Positions 1 through 6,569 of a DNA stretch of 14,092 nt are shown one piece after another (position 1 is the first letter of the stretch; each line of letters starts with the position of its first letter). Below the pieces are notes generated by a model that worked only from the letters and a program-made list of their open reading frames with translations, was not told the DNA's origin and ran no database searches. The stretch comes from Baffinella frigidus (Eukaryota > Cryptophyceae > Cryptomonadales > Baffinellaceae), in NCBI GenBank assembly GCA_026770585.1, contig MU646393.1, positions 115,564 through 129,655 of the forward strand. The letters are read 5' to 3'. Made by a program: the position numbers and the translations under genes.

Positions 1-225
1 TTACCCTAAACCCTAAACCCTAAACCCTAAACCCTACACCCTACACCCTACACCCTACACCCTACACCCTACACCCTACTCCCTAAACCTTAAACCCTAA
101 CCCCTAAACTCCTAACCCCTAACCCCTAACCCCTAACCCCTAACCCCTAACCCCTCACCCATAACCCTTAACCCCTAACCCCTAACCCCTAACCCCTAAA
201 CCCCAAACCCTAAACCCCAAACCCT
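1..225. repeat. Terminal telomere repeat, CCCTAAA type, degenerate
   Basis: Near-continuous 7-bp repeats start at the first bases. The outer part is CCCTAAA, then a run of CCCTACA (about 34-77), then a long run of CCCCTAA (about 98-200), then CCCTAAA/CCCCAAA again. On the plus strand the C-rich strand reads inward, as expected for the left end of a chromosome. The TTTAGGG class is known from plants, many algae and some protists. The homogenised variant blocks are more typical of the inner, degenerate telomere than of a freshly synthesised tip, so the true end may lie further left. Confidence 0.95.
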
Positions 226-278
226 GGCGGCAGGTTGTGGCCGGGCTCACCACACACAAGCAGCGTCGAATCTATAGC
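226..278 (+). repeat. Subtelomeric direct repeat, copy 1
   Basis: GGCAGGTTGTGGCCGGGCTC, then CACCACA and an AGCGTCGAAT tail, recurs at 764-814 with a few changes. It sits directly inside the telomere and ends where the first foldback begins. No coding function is seen. Confidence 0.75.
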
Positions 279-408
279 GGAAACGGTTTTGATTTAAAAC
301 CATTAGATTCAATGAAAATTACTACACAAATGCTTTAATATTACTAGTAAAACGCATTGTGTGTAGTAAATTTCGTTGCCAGAAAGTTTTAAATTAAAAC
401 CGTTTTCC
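279..408. mobile_element. Foldback element with TTTACTACAC inner arm
   Basis: Outer arms of about 22 bp (279-300 and 386-408) are near-perfect inverted repeats built on AAACGGTTTT and AATTTAAAAC. Inside, AATTACTACACAAATGC (about 316-332) pairs with GCATTGTGTGTAGTAAATTTCG (353-374, last bases approximate). About 130 bp, AT-rich against its surroundings, and without coding capacity. This is the structure of a small non-autonomous foldback or MITE. The inner motif recurs at 933-1010, 2839-3013, 3349-3485 and 7803-8260. Confidence 0.7.
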
Positions 409-480
409 TGTGAAATCGCTGAAAGCGTCACGCCCTGTGCTGGATCGCTATCCAGCACTGGACCCGTGCTCTGTACGCGC

Positions 481-748
481 AGGATGGCGGCTGCTCTGTT
501 TTCATCTCGGAAGATAACTGCATCACTTCCTTTTCAATACGAGGTTGCACAGGAGAAATAAGTGAGGGCATAGCAAATTCAATTAGGCCTCCTAATTAAA
601 TGAAGGCGCTAATTAGGGACCTGGTGCAGTCATCTTCCGAGATGCGGTTATCTCACATTAGATAACCTAATTCCTCCTGTTCAACCTCGTATTGAAACAT
701 TACTGGTTCAGCTATCTTCCGAGATGAAACCAGAGCAGCCGCCATCCT
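481..748. mobile_element. 268-bp foldback element
   Basis: Bases 481-516 (begins AGGATGGCGGCTGCTCTG) and 713-748 (ends CAGAGCAGCCGCCATCCT) are 36-bp inverted repeats with one mismatch. A second stem is formed by TCAATACGAGGTTG (534-547) and its partner around 683-699, and a small hairpin GGTTATCT/AGATAACC lies near 647-668. The motif CATCTTCCGAGATG also appears internally near 631-644. No open frame of interest. Short frames called across it are translations of the arms. Confidence 0.75.
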
Positions 749-763
749 ATCTCACTCCCCTGC

Positions 764-879
764 GGGTGGTAGGTTGTGGCCGGGCTCACCACAAACCACC
801 AGCGTCGAATCGCTCCAAGCGTGGGGTGGCGGGAACGCGTCCGTCGGCAGCGTCGGCACTGGGGCCTACCTCAGCAGGC
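764..879 (+). repeat. Subtelomeric direct repeat, copy 2
   Basis: The first half matches 226-278. The second half (802-879: GCGTCGAATCGCTCCAAGCG, then AACGCGTC, GGCAGCGTCGGCACTGGG, CCTACC, CAGCAGG) matches 1048-1125. A trace of the same block (AGCGTCGGCACGGGGACCTACC) appears at 1489-1510, so this module has been copied at least three times close to the telomere. Confidence 0.75.
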
Positions 880-932
880 AGAATTTCATCCCGCCACGAG
901 TTTGATTGAAATGTTCCAGAGGTCCCCGCATC

Positions 933-1010
933 AACGAAATTTACTACACAAATGACCACATCAGCCACGTCCAGCCATGGACATGACAAATTGTGTAGTA
1001 AATTTCGTGT
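933..1010. repeat. TTTACTACAC inverted repeat with a duplicated right arm
   Basis: CAACGAAATTTACTACACAA begins at 933; its complement lies at 989-1009. The right arm is partly doubled: GTGTAGTAAATTTC occurs twice in tandem (993-1006 and 1007-1020). Possibly the remnant of a foldback like the one at 3349-3485 whose outer arms are lost. Confidence 0.6.
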
Positions 1011-1047
1011 AGTAAATTTCGTGTATTTCCTAGTAAAAACATATTTC

Positions 1048-1125
1048 GCGTCGAATCGCTTCAAGCGTGGGGAAGTGGAAACGCGTCGGCCGGCAGCGTC
1101 GGCACTGGGTCCTACCCCAGCAGGT
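1048..1125 (+). repeat. Subtelomeric direct repeat, third copy of GCGTCGAATC module
   Basis: Matches 802-879 over its whole length with scattered substitutions (GCGTCGAATCGCTTCAAGCG through CCCAGCAGGT). It abuts the CT-rich tract immediately downstream. Confidence 0.75.
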
Positions 1126-1456
1126 ACTCTCTCTCTCCACCTCTATCTCCCTCTCTTTCTCTCTCCCTCCCTCTCCCTCCCTCTCTCTCCCTCTCTCTCC
1201 CTCCCTCTCTCGCTCTCCCTCTCTCTTCTCCCTCTCACGCTCTTCCTCTCCCTCTCCCTCTCCCTCTCCCTCTCTCTCTCCTTCTCTCCCTCTCTCCCTC
1301 CCTCTCTCTCTCCCTCTCTCTCCCCCTCTTTCCCCCCCTCACTCTCTCTCTCTCACACACTCTCTCTCCCCCTCTCTGTCTCTCCCTTTCTGTCTCTCCC
1401 TCTCCCTCTCCCTCTTCCTCTCCCTCTCCCTCTCCCTCTCCCTCTCTCTCTCTCTT
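1126..1456 (+). repeat. 330-bp CT-rich (polypyrimidine) tract
   Basis: Almost uninterrupted CTCTCTCC/CTCCCT on the plus strand, with GA on the other. Such homopurine-homopyrimidine DNA can form triplex structures. Its open frames on both strands are low-complexity artefacts (Ser/Leu/Pro-rich or Arg/Glu/Gly-rich). A shorter GA-rich tract with the same neighbouring module lies in inverse orientation at about 5585-5640. Confidence 0.9.
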
Positions 1457-1458
1457 CA

Positions 1459-1510
1459 CAAGCCTGCCGGCGGGGCCCCTCCGTAGGAAGCGTCGGCACG
1501 GGGACCTACC
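1459..1510 (+). repeat. AAGCCTGCCGGCGGG module
   Basis: Follows the CT tract directly; the reverse complement of the first 25 bp recurs at about 5492-5520, again next to a purine/pyrimidine tract. The latter part (1489-1510) echoes the GCGTCGGCAC repeat at 855-872. Confidence 0.6.
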
Positions 1511-1636
1511 ACGCCAGAGTGCAGAAGGGGGTTGAAATTTTTACAACCTTTTTTATAAGGGGTCTCCACTTTTGAAAACCACCTCCTTCAAGGGGAATTG
1601 ACTTTTGGCGACCCCTTCGAAGACTCTGGCGTGGTA
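1507..1636. repeat. 130-bp inverted-repeat element
   Basis: TACCACGCCAGAGT (1507-1520) is perfectly complementary to ACTCTGGCGTGGTA (1623-1636). The interior holds short imperfect stems (GGTTG with CAACC around 1532-1549; AAGGGGTC with GACCCCTT near 1557-1617). Likely a small foldback. No coding capacity. Confidence 0.6.
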
Positions 1637-2213
1637 TCTCAGCAAGTCGGATGCTCAAAAGTTGATTGCTCTCTGGAAGTTGATTCGCACCAACCGACTC
1701 TCACGTCTCGTCCCACCTGTCCACCTGGCGCACAGCGGTCGTGTTTAACAATTTAGTAAACCTTGTTTTCACCCTCGCACCAACCCGTCGGTTGCTGCGA
1801 ATAGTCGTAACCTGAGTACCGCTCGACAAGAATGTTACAGTGCACGCCCCCTCCTTGGGCGTGTGAAACGAGCGTAGGTCCTACGCTTGTTTCCTGAAAT
1901 CGCTCGATTTCAGGAGATCGCCCTGCTCGACGGAGTCGTCCCCAGCCTGAAAACGTTCCCGAAAAACCCAAAACCCAGGACCAAGCCCTCCACCACCCCT
2001 CACGGTGGACTACGAACCTGTCATCAAAAGTCAATTTGCTTGAAGACAATTAACTTTAAGGATGTTTCTCATGCAAATTGGTCACGTTACACCCGAAATT
2101 CCGGCCCCACCGAAACCCTTGACGCCCACTGTGTGGCCCCACGTCAAGCATGGCAGCCCGTCTTGCTCATACACCCCCCCACACACCTCCCTCCCCTCAT
2201 GCACACTCCCTGA
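1637..2213. other. No supported gene; two adjacent hairpins
   Basis: I see no gene I can support in this 577-bp stretch. Overlapping frames on both strands lack recognisable domains or paralogous support. The only structure is a pair of adjoining hairpins: 1866-1892 (AAACGAGCGTAGG against CCTACGCTTGTTT, one mismatch) and 1893-1914 (CCTGAAATCG, CT loop, CGATTTCAGG, perfect). The last 60 bp becomes C-rich and grades into the internal telomere block. Confidence 0.6.
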
Positions 2214-2442
2214 CCCCTGAACCCTAAAGCCCCCTGACCCTTGTCCCAAACCCTAAACTCAAAACCCTCAACCCTAAACCCTAATCTCTAAACCCTAAAC
2301 CCTAAACCCTAAACCCTAAACCCTAAACCCTAAACCCTAAACCCTAAACCCCATCCCCCAATCCCTATACCCTAAAGCCTAGACCCAAAACCCTAAACCC
2401 TAATCGCTCAACCCTTCACCCTAAACCCTGAACCCTAAACCC
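2214..2442. repeat. Interstitial telomere-like repeat block
   Basis: CCCTAAA repeats in the same orientation as the chromosome end. They are degenerate at both edges and perfect through the middle (about 2287-2348). About 2 kb of non-telomeric sequence separates this block from the terminal array. It could mark an older chromosome end later extended by recombination, or a subtelomeric duplication that carried telomere repeat with it. Confidence 0.9.
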
Positions 2443-2544
2443 GGAAGCACACTCGGCGCAGGGCGCACAACAGGATACCGAAGTCGCGATCGAACAAGAA
2501 GAAGAAATCGTGAGCCACCCCACCCACTTCCAGAGAGACCACAC

Positions 2545-2715
2545 GAGAATGCTAGAGGGGCCTATTTAAAACCGATTTGGTTTTAAAAGTGGGCGTAACT
2601 TTCGTTGATTTGGCCACGTAACTCTGTAAAATTAGCACAGTTACGAGGTTAGAATACCCTATCCTGGTACAAATGTTTACAACCCCACATGTAAATAGGT
2701 TCCTCCAGCATTCTC
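2545..2715 (+). mobile_element. MITE-like element, GAGAATGCTAG family, copy A
   Basis: Terminal inverted repeats of about 24 bp start with GAGAATGCTAGAGGGGCC and end with AGCATTCTC. The 171-bp element has an AT-rich interior. It matches copy B (2839-3013) in inverse orientation over its full length, including CCTATCCTGGTACAAA and ACAACCCCACATGTAAATAG. No protein is encoded. Confidence 0.75.
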
Positions 2716-2838
2716 GAGTTGGAGTCAACTTCTACAAAAAATCAACTTCTAGCGAACCAACTACCCGCTTCAGAGCTCCCCCTTCTTCTTCTCTTTATTA
2801 CTCTCGATACAGGTCCTAGGTAGGCCCCTAGTGCACTC

Positions 2839-3013
2839 GAGAATGCTAGAGGGGCCTATTTACATGTGGGGTTGTAAAAATTTGAACCAGGATAGGATGT
2901 TCCAACCTCGCGTCTGTGCTATGCATAGTTACGTGACCAATCAGCGAAAGTTACTACACAAATACCCACTTGTAAAAGCACGTCGGTTTTAAATAGGCCC
3001 CTCTAGCATTCTC
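2839..3013 (-). mobile_element. MITE-like element, GAGAATGCTAG family, copy B
   Basis: Inverted relative to copy A and separated from it by 123 bp. The outer flanks pair as well: CCACAC before copy A (2539-2544) and GTGTGG after copy B (3014-3019), so 2539-3019 could fold into one structure of about 480 bp. It retains AGTTACTACACAAATAC (about 2949-2965), which has degenerated in copy A; this links it to the other TTACTACAC foldbacks. Confidence 0.75.
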
Positions 3014-3057
3014 GTGTGGGTAGGCTGGCCCGCGCTGTCCTGAAACCTTTTTACACG

Positions 3058-3178
3058 TACAGGAGTACCTCGCCCATAAGAAACCGCCTCCCCCTAGGAC
3101 CCTACAGTAGGCCTAAGCCTAGGGCCCTATGGTGGTCCTATGGGGGTGGGCGTTTCTTATGAGCGAGGTGCCCCTGTA
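3058..3178. mobile_element. PAL-1 palindrome, copy 1
   Basis: Ends are TACAGGAGTACCTCG and CGAGGTGCCCCTGTA. The arms continue through CATAAGAAACCGCC and CTAGGACC, so the 121-bp element is a palindrome almost to its centre (CCTACAGTAGG, then CCTAGGGCCCTATGG). TA flanks both ends, compatible with a TA target duplication around CAGGGG termini. It has slightly worn arms and adjoins PAL-3 directly. Confidence 0.8.
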
Positions 3179-3334
3179 GAGGGGTTACTCGGGAACACGG
3201 ACACGCACCACCCTAGGGTCCTACAGTAGGGCTAGTCCTAGGAGCCACCGCCCTAGGTTCCTACGGTAGGGCTAGTCCTAGGAGCCTATGACCCCCCAAG
3301 GGACCTTGCGTGTCCGTATTCACACGTAACCCCT
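3179..3334. mobile_element. PAL-3 palindromic element
   Basis: Terminal arms AGGGGTTAC plus ACGGACACGCA at 3180-3207 pair with TGCGTGTCCGT plus GTAACCCCT at 3307-3334. The centre has two near-identical units reading CCCTAGG, TCCTAC-GTAGGGC, TAGTCCTAGGAGCC (3210-3246 and 3251-3285). The centre resembles those of PAL-1 and PAL-2 although the ends differ. A loose right end (CCGTATTCAC, then CCCCTGTA) recurs at about 3498-3520. Confidence 0.65.
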
Positions 3335-3348
3335 GTGCGTAAGTTCAG

Positions 3349-3485
3349 CTCCAAAAAAGTATTAATTAATTGCTTTTGGCGCAACGAAATTTACTACACA
3401 AAGGCTTTACTACTACTTTTATGAGCAAATCGTGTAGTAATTTTCGTTGCCCAAAAGCAATTAATTAATTAATACTTTTATGGAG
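3349..3485. mobile_element. Foldback element with TTTACTACAC inner arm
   Basis: Long arms: CTCC, AAAAGTATTAATTAATTGC, TTTTGG, then CAACGAAATTTACTACAC, all mirrored on the right up to TGGAG at 3481-3485. The stem is about 60 bp with few mismatches around a short GC-poor loop. Its outer arms differ from those at 279-408, but the inner CAACGAAATTTACTACAC is the same. Confidence 0.75.
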
Positions 3486-3556
3486 ATTAAAGTAGGCCGT
3501 ATTCACGCGTAGCCCCTGTAAGGAAGTAGGGCAGACGGCATTGCGCGTCCTCCCTG

Positions 3557-4090
3557 ACCGATTCTCGGTGTCTCAGCCACCGAAAATCCCTTCGTGGCTA
3601 CGAGTTGTATGTGTAGGGCTGACGTCGGTTAGGAAGGATCGTTCCTAACCGATTCTCGGTGTCTCAGCCGCCGAACATCCGTTCGTAGCTACGATCTGTG
3701 AGTGTAGGGCTGACGAGGTTGTAGGGGGTTCGACACGACCCTGGCCATGGCATCACCCCTCACCCTCATTGCCGACAGGTTCTAGCGAGAAGATGTTCTA
3801 AGTAAGTTAATAGTGACGCAACCTATAAATAGTTTTGTAAAGCAACTCGTTCTGGTACAAATTATAAAACAAGGTCCATTTAAAACTAAAAAGGGCTCCA
3901 ATTCCTTTTTAAACGAGGTCTTGTTTTATAATTTGTACCAGGAACGAGTTACTTTACAAAACTAGTTATAGGTTGCGTCACTATGAAAGTAGGGCTGACG
4001 GCGTTGCAGGGCCACCGAAAATGCCGCTGAAAATTCGCCACCGAGAATTCCTTCGTGGCTACGTACGAGCTGTGTGTGTAGGGCTGACGG
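3557..4090 (+). repeat. Three copies of a GTAGGGCTGACG-ended repeat
   Basis: Unit 1 (3557-3624) and unit 2 (3648-3715) share ACCGATTCTCGGTGTCTCAG, CACCGAAAATCC or a close variant, TTCGTGGCTACGA and GTGTAGGGCTGACG. A third, rearranged copy lies at 3988-4090. Units 1 and 2 are separated by a hairpin with perfect GGTTAGGAA/TTCCTAACC arms (3627-3650). The foldback at 3810-3984 separates unit 3 from the rest. No reading frame is conserved across the units. Confidence 0.7.
3810..3984. mobile_element. 175-bp foldback element
   Basis: Left arm begins ATAGTGACGCAACCTATAA (3810) and continues through AGTTTTGTAAAG, AACTCGTTC and TGGTACAAATTATAAAACAA. The right arm mirrors it to 3984 with about three differences, giving a stem near 70 bp. 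The loop is AT-rich. CTGGTACAAA also occurs in the GAGAATGCTAG MITEs (about 2663-2675). No coding capacity. Confidence 0.8.
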
Positions 4091-4145
4091 CGTCGCGGGG
4101 GCGAGACGGTCTGTCCCACTTAGATTTGGGCTCGCCATTATTTCG

Positions 4146-4183
4146 CCCCCCCCGAAATTTCACAGGTGAATTTCATGGGGGGT
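4146..4183. repeat. C/G-rich hairpin
   Basis: A run of C followed by GAAATTTCAC pairs with GTGAATTTCAT followed by a run of G, with a very short loop. It lies in GC-rich sequence with no supported gene around it. Confidence 0.5.
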
Positions 4184-4263
4184 GTCAAAATCCTGAAGGC
4201 TTTGTCGCGGGGGCGGCAGGGCACCTGCGGCGCACCCGGCCCTCGCGGGCGAGAGGGTGATCA

Positions 4264-4580
4264 ACGCGCCGCTGCTTCGTGACGCCGCTGCTTCGTGACT
4301 GACGCACGCGTCTCCTCCCAACCTATCCCTTAAGTGGCCAGCCGGTCAAAATTGACCCGCAAGAGGTCCTAGGCAGGTCCTAGGGCCCTACGGTAGGGCG
4401 TATGAGCCTACTGGCCACTTAAGGGATACCTCCGCCAGCCAGCCCGCCATCGACCAGACCACCCGCCCTCAAGGTTGGAGCAAATCTGCATCGTGCGTGC
4501 CGCCGCTGCATCGAGACGCCGCTGCTTCGTGACGCCGCTGCTTCGTGACGCCGCTGCATCGGGGCGCCGCTGCATCGGGA
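4264..4580 (+). repeat. GCCGCTGCTTCGTGAC short repeats flanking a PAL-2 element
   Basis: The 16-bp unit occurs twice at 4268-4300 and about four more times, with drift (GCATCGGG, GCATCGAG), at 4500-4580. Both clusters are followed by CGCACGCGT, CTCCTCCCAACCT and CCGCCAGCCAGC. In the first cluster that string is split by the PAL-2 element at 4324-4428. Frames across the repeats (Ala/Arg-rich) look like artefacts. Confidence 0.65.
4324..4428 (+). mobile_element. PAL-2 palindrome, copy 1
   Basis: Ends TATCCCTTAAGTGGCCA and TGGCCACTTAAGGGATA, 105 bp. It contains a short TCAAAATTGACC inner hairpin, an AAGAGGTCCTAGGCAGG segment and a GGGCCCTACGGTAGGGC segment. TA on both sides fits a TA target duplication. 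Locally duplicated sequence at about 4580-4645 has the same neighbours (CTCCCAACC and CTCCGCCAGCCAGC) without the element, which supports transposition into this site. Confidence 0.8.
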
Positions 4581-4740
4581 CGCACGCGTGCCTCTCCTCC
4601 CAACCTCTCCCTCCGCATCTACCCCCAACCTCCCTCTCCGCCAGCCAGCACCGCGCACATGTGAGGACGGAGTCCTGGACGGGCCCGCCTCGGGCGGGAG
4701 CGGGATGATAAGTCATTTATGTAGACATTAGACATGAGCC
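4429..4740. other. No supported gene
   Basis: GC-rich sequence holding the second cluster of GCCGCTGCTTCGTGAC repeats and the PAL-2 empty-site duplicate. Overlapping frames on both strands are driven by the repeats. CGGGCCCGCCTCGGGCGGG (about 4679-4697) is a short self-complementary patch. Confidence 0.5.
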
Positions 4741-4788
4741 CAGCTATCCGCCAGAGACTCGCAAGGTTGATCGCCCGGCGGATAGCTG
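4741..4788. repeat. Hairpin CAGCTATCCGCC/GGCGGATAGCTG
   Basis: Perfect 12-bp arms at 4741-4752 and 4777-4788 with a 24-nt spacer. No run of T follows, and no gene ends nearby. Confidence 0.55.
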
Positions 4789-4803
4789 CAGCGCACCAGT
4801 GCC

Positions 4804-4953
4804 GTATCCCTTAAGTGGCCATAGGGTGCCCGTATCCCTTAAGTGGCCATAGGGTGCCGTATCCCTTAAGTGGCCATAAGGCCCTAACTCGCCCTAGGCA
4901 GGTTCTAGGGCCCTACGGTAGGGCGTATGCGCCTACAGGCCACTTAAGGGATA
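4804..4953 (+). mobile_element. PAL-2 palindrome, copy 2, with tripled left end
   Basis: The left terminus TATCCCTTAAGTGGCCATAG plus GGTGC occurs at 4804 and 4833 before the full element begins at 4860. The full element ends CCACTTAAGGGATA at 4953. The two extra ends are short direct repeats of about 28 bp, most simply explained by slippage or unequal exchange. The right end abuts a PAL-1 element with no spacer. Confidence 0.75.
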
Positions 4954-5058
4954 GGGGTACCTCGCTCATAAGAAACGCCCACCCCCCTAGGACCACCATA
5001 GGACCCTAGGCACGGTCATACTGTAGGGTCCTGTTTCTTGTGAGCGAGGTACCCCTGC
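4952..5058. mobile_element. PAL-1 palindrome, copy 2, flipped centre
   Basis: Arms AGGGGTACCTCGCTCATAAG and TGAGCGAGGTACCCCTG are typical. The centre reads CTAGGACCACCATAGGACCC, then GGCACGGTCATACTGTAGGG: the reverse complement of the usual order (CCCTACAGTAGG first, GGTGGTCCTAG last). The element shares its left boundary with the preceding PAL-2 copy. Confidence 0.75.
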
Positions 5059-5159
5059 ACGCACACAGACCGCTGATGACGTCCTGACTGGGAGCACGTG
5101 CCATCGACGGTCCTTCCCGCGTCCTGCTGCGAGCACGGGACGTCGTCTCTCATCGACGC

Positions 5160-5240
5160 GATCCTTTAGGTCCTTTAGGTTCTTCGAGCTCCCAACATAG
5201 GCGGACACCGGAACTGGTTCTGCAGAAAAGCCATGCTTCC
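5160..5240 (-). repeat. SKN repeat, copy 1
   Basis: Read on the minus strand: AAGCATGG, TTTTCTGCAG, AACCAGTTCCGGTGTCCGCC, TATGTTGGGAGCTCGAAG, AACCTAAAGGACCTAAAGG. One frame gives AEPVPVSAYVGSSKNLKDLK. The same sequence recurs at 5521-5588, 6898-6929, 8919-8995 and 12385-12452, and a related form at 8696-8820, 9631-9720 and 12516-12641. TTCTGCAG looks like a 3' splice site. Whether it is an exon, a retroposed fragment or a coincidental open frame in a transposon cannot be decided here. Confidence 0.65.
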
Positions 5241-5277
5241 TTTCGGATCACATTCAGATCCGGCGCGCGACCTCGCT

Positions 5278-5398
5278 TACAGGGGTACCTCGATTACAAG
5301 AAAACGCCTCCCCGTAGGACCCTACAGTAGGCCTATGCCTAGGGCCCTATGGTCGTCCTAGGGGGGTGACGTTTTCTTGTAATCGAGGTACCCCTGTA
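5278..5398. mobile_element. PAL-1 palindrome, copy 3, GATTACAAG subfamily
   Basis: A 121-bp element whose arms read GGTACCTCGATTACAAGAAA in place of CTCATAAGAAA. It differs at about two positions from the copy at 12957-13077, 7.6 kb away, and more from all others, so these two form a young subfamily. TA flanks both ends. Confidence 0.85.
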
Positions 5399-5491
5399 GG
5401 AGGCGAGAGGCCGCGCTAAGACACCTTCATTATTAGTCGACCGCCGAGGCTCATCACCTGTCCGACCGAGGACCGACACTCACACTGCGCG

Positions 5492-5642
5492 CGACGGAGG
5501 GGTCCCGCCGGCAGGCTTGGGGTCCTCTAGGTCCTTGAGGTTCTTCGAGCTCCCAACAAGGGCGGGCACTGGAACTTGTTCTGCAGGGAGAGAGTGGAGA
5601 GAGGGCGAGGAGAGGGAGAGAGGGCGAGGGAGGGTAGAGGAC
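5492..5642 (-). repeat. Composite: GCCGGCGGG module, SKN repeat and GA tract
   Basis: On the minus strand the order is a CT-rich tract (5585-5642), TGCAG, the SKN repeat (5521-5588; frame AEQVPVPALVGSSKNLKDLE), then AAGCCTGCCGGCGGG (about 5499-5517). At 1126-1483 the same CT tract and GCCGGCGGG module are directly joined without the SKN unit. The SKN unit therefore appears to be inserted exactly at the tract/module junction, or lost there in the other copy. Confidence 0.6.
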
Positions 5643-5663
5643 CGGTGGTAGAGAGAGTACCGG

Positions 5664-5785
5664 TACAGGGGTGCCTCGCTCACAAGAAAGCGCCCCCCTC
5701 CTAGGACCCTACAGCAGGCCTATGCCTAGGGCCCTATGGTGGTCCTAGGGGGGGGGCAGTTTCTTATGAGCGAGGTACCCCTGTA
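5664..5785. mobile_element. PAL-1 palindrome, copy 4
   Basis: Ends TACAGGGGTGCCTCGCTCAC and ATGAGCGAGGTACCCCTGTA. Standard centre order. 122 bp with TA at both ends. GTACCGG precedes it. Confidence 0.85.
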
Positions 5786-5909
5786 CACGGCTGCTGGTGC
5801 GCGGGGTCGGAGGAGCGGGGTTCGTCCTGCTGTGGCCCGTGATGGTGTGTCCTAACTAATGAATCAATCAAGTGCATCTCGTGCAGAATGCAAGCACGCG
5901 GGAGAGACC

Positions 5910-6030
5910 TACAGGGGTACCTCGCTCATAAGAAACCGCCCCCCCCTAGGACCCTACAGTAGGCCTACCCCTAGGGCCCTACGGTGGTCCTAGGGGGGGG
6001 GCGGTTTCTTATGAGCGAGGTACCCCTGTA
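5910..6030. mobile_element. PAL-1 palindrome, copy 5 (most regular)
   Basis: The two arms are complementary over about 45 bp each, from TACAGGGGTACCTCGCTCAT through AAGAAACCGCC, a C run and CTAGGACC. The centre is CTACAGTAGGCCTACCCCTA followed by GGGCCCTACGG. TA flanks both ends. The nearly perfect arms suggest a recent or structurally maintained copy. Confidence 0.88.
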
Positions 6031-6070
6031 CCGTGAAGGGCCTTCCAGGGAGTCAAGGTGGTGAAGGGGG

Positions 6071-6182
6071 TCCCTTAAGTGACCAGTAGGCTCATACGCC
6101 CTACATCGTGTACCGTAGGGCCCTAGGACCTGCCTAGGACCTCTTGGGGGTCAATTTTGACCCGCTGGCCACTTCAGGGATA
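6071..6182 (-). mobile_element. PAL-2 palindrome, copy 3
   Basis: TCCCTTAAGTGACCAGTAGG at the left and GGCCACTTCAGGGATA at the right, inverse in centre order to copy 1. An extra CATCGTGTA interrupts the ACGCCCTAC-GTAGGGC core. The left TA is lost. The right end is followed by GGGTCTAGGACAGGG, which recurs after the next copy. Confidence 0.75.
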
Positions 6183-6204
6183 GGGTCTAGGACAGGGTAA
6201 AGGG

Positions 6205-6306
6205 TATCCCTTAAGTGCCCATGCCGTCAAATTTGACGGCAAGGTCCTCGGCAGGTCCTAGGGCCCTACCGTAGGGCGTATGAGCCTACTGGGCACTTAA
6301 GGGATA
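6205..6306 (+). mobile_element. PAL-2 palindrome, copy 4
   Basis: TATCCCTTAAGTGCCCATGC to GGGCACTTAAGGGATA. The terminal TGGCC is TGCCC here, and both arms carry the compensating change, so base pairing is kept. Flanked downstream by GGGTTTAGGACACGG, close to the sequence after copy 3. The pair may have arisen by local duplication. Confidence 0.8.
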
Positions 6307-6381
6307 GGGTTTAGGACACGGCCAGTACATGTTCGCAACCCTTCACCACTTCGTACATACACCTCGAGGGCTCTCCCCTGC

Positions 6382-6486
6382 TATCCCTTAAGTGACCAGT
6401 AGGCTCATATGCCCTACCATAGGACCCTAGGACCTACCTAGGACCTCTTGGTGGTCAAATTTGACCACCTGGCCACTTAAAGGATA
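6382..6486 (-). mobile_element. PAL-2 palindrome, copy 5
   Basis: TATCCCTTAAGTGACCAGTA to TGGCCACTTAAAGGATA. It lies between two direct repeats of about 22 bp: CACCTCGAGGGCTCTCCCCT (about 6361-6380) and CACCTTGAGGGTTCTCCCCT (about 6490-6509). These are longer than the TA repeat seen at other copies and have diverged from each other, so they are probably a pre-existing local duplication. Confidence 0.78.
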
Positions 6487-6569
6487 TACACCTTGAGGGT
6501 TCTCCCCTACTCACACGCGGACGCAATCCCCGCCTCGCCCTCGCCCACCCCGCCCGTCACATCAGATCT

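Noticed and set aside
952-1575. Long plus-strand frame (207 aa) and partner frames across the CT tract
   Set aside because: Composition is Ser/Leu/Pro from CTCTCC repeats, and it runs through unrelated repeats on both sides. Frames are equally open on the opposite strand.
1753-2213. Overlapping frames of about 100 aa on both strands
   Set aside because: No recognisable motif, no paralog in the window and strong overlap between strands.
4408-4716. Ala/Arg-rich frames on both strands
   Set aside because: They are generated by the GCCGCTGCTTCGTGAC repeat, which is open in several frames.
6066-6310. Palindromes as transcription terminators
   Set aside because: The stems are far longer than terminators, lack T runs, occur many times with the same sequence and have TA-flanked element-like ends.
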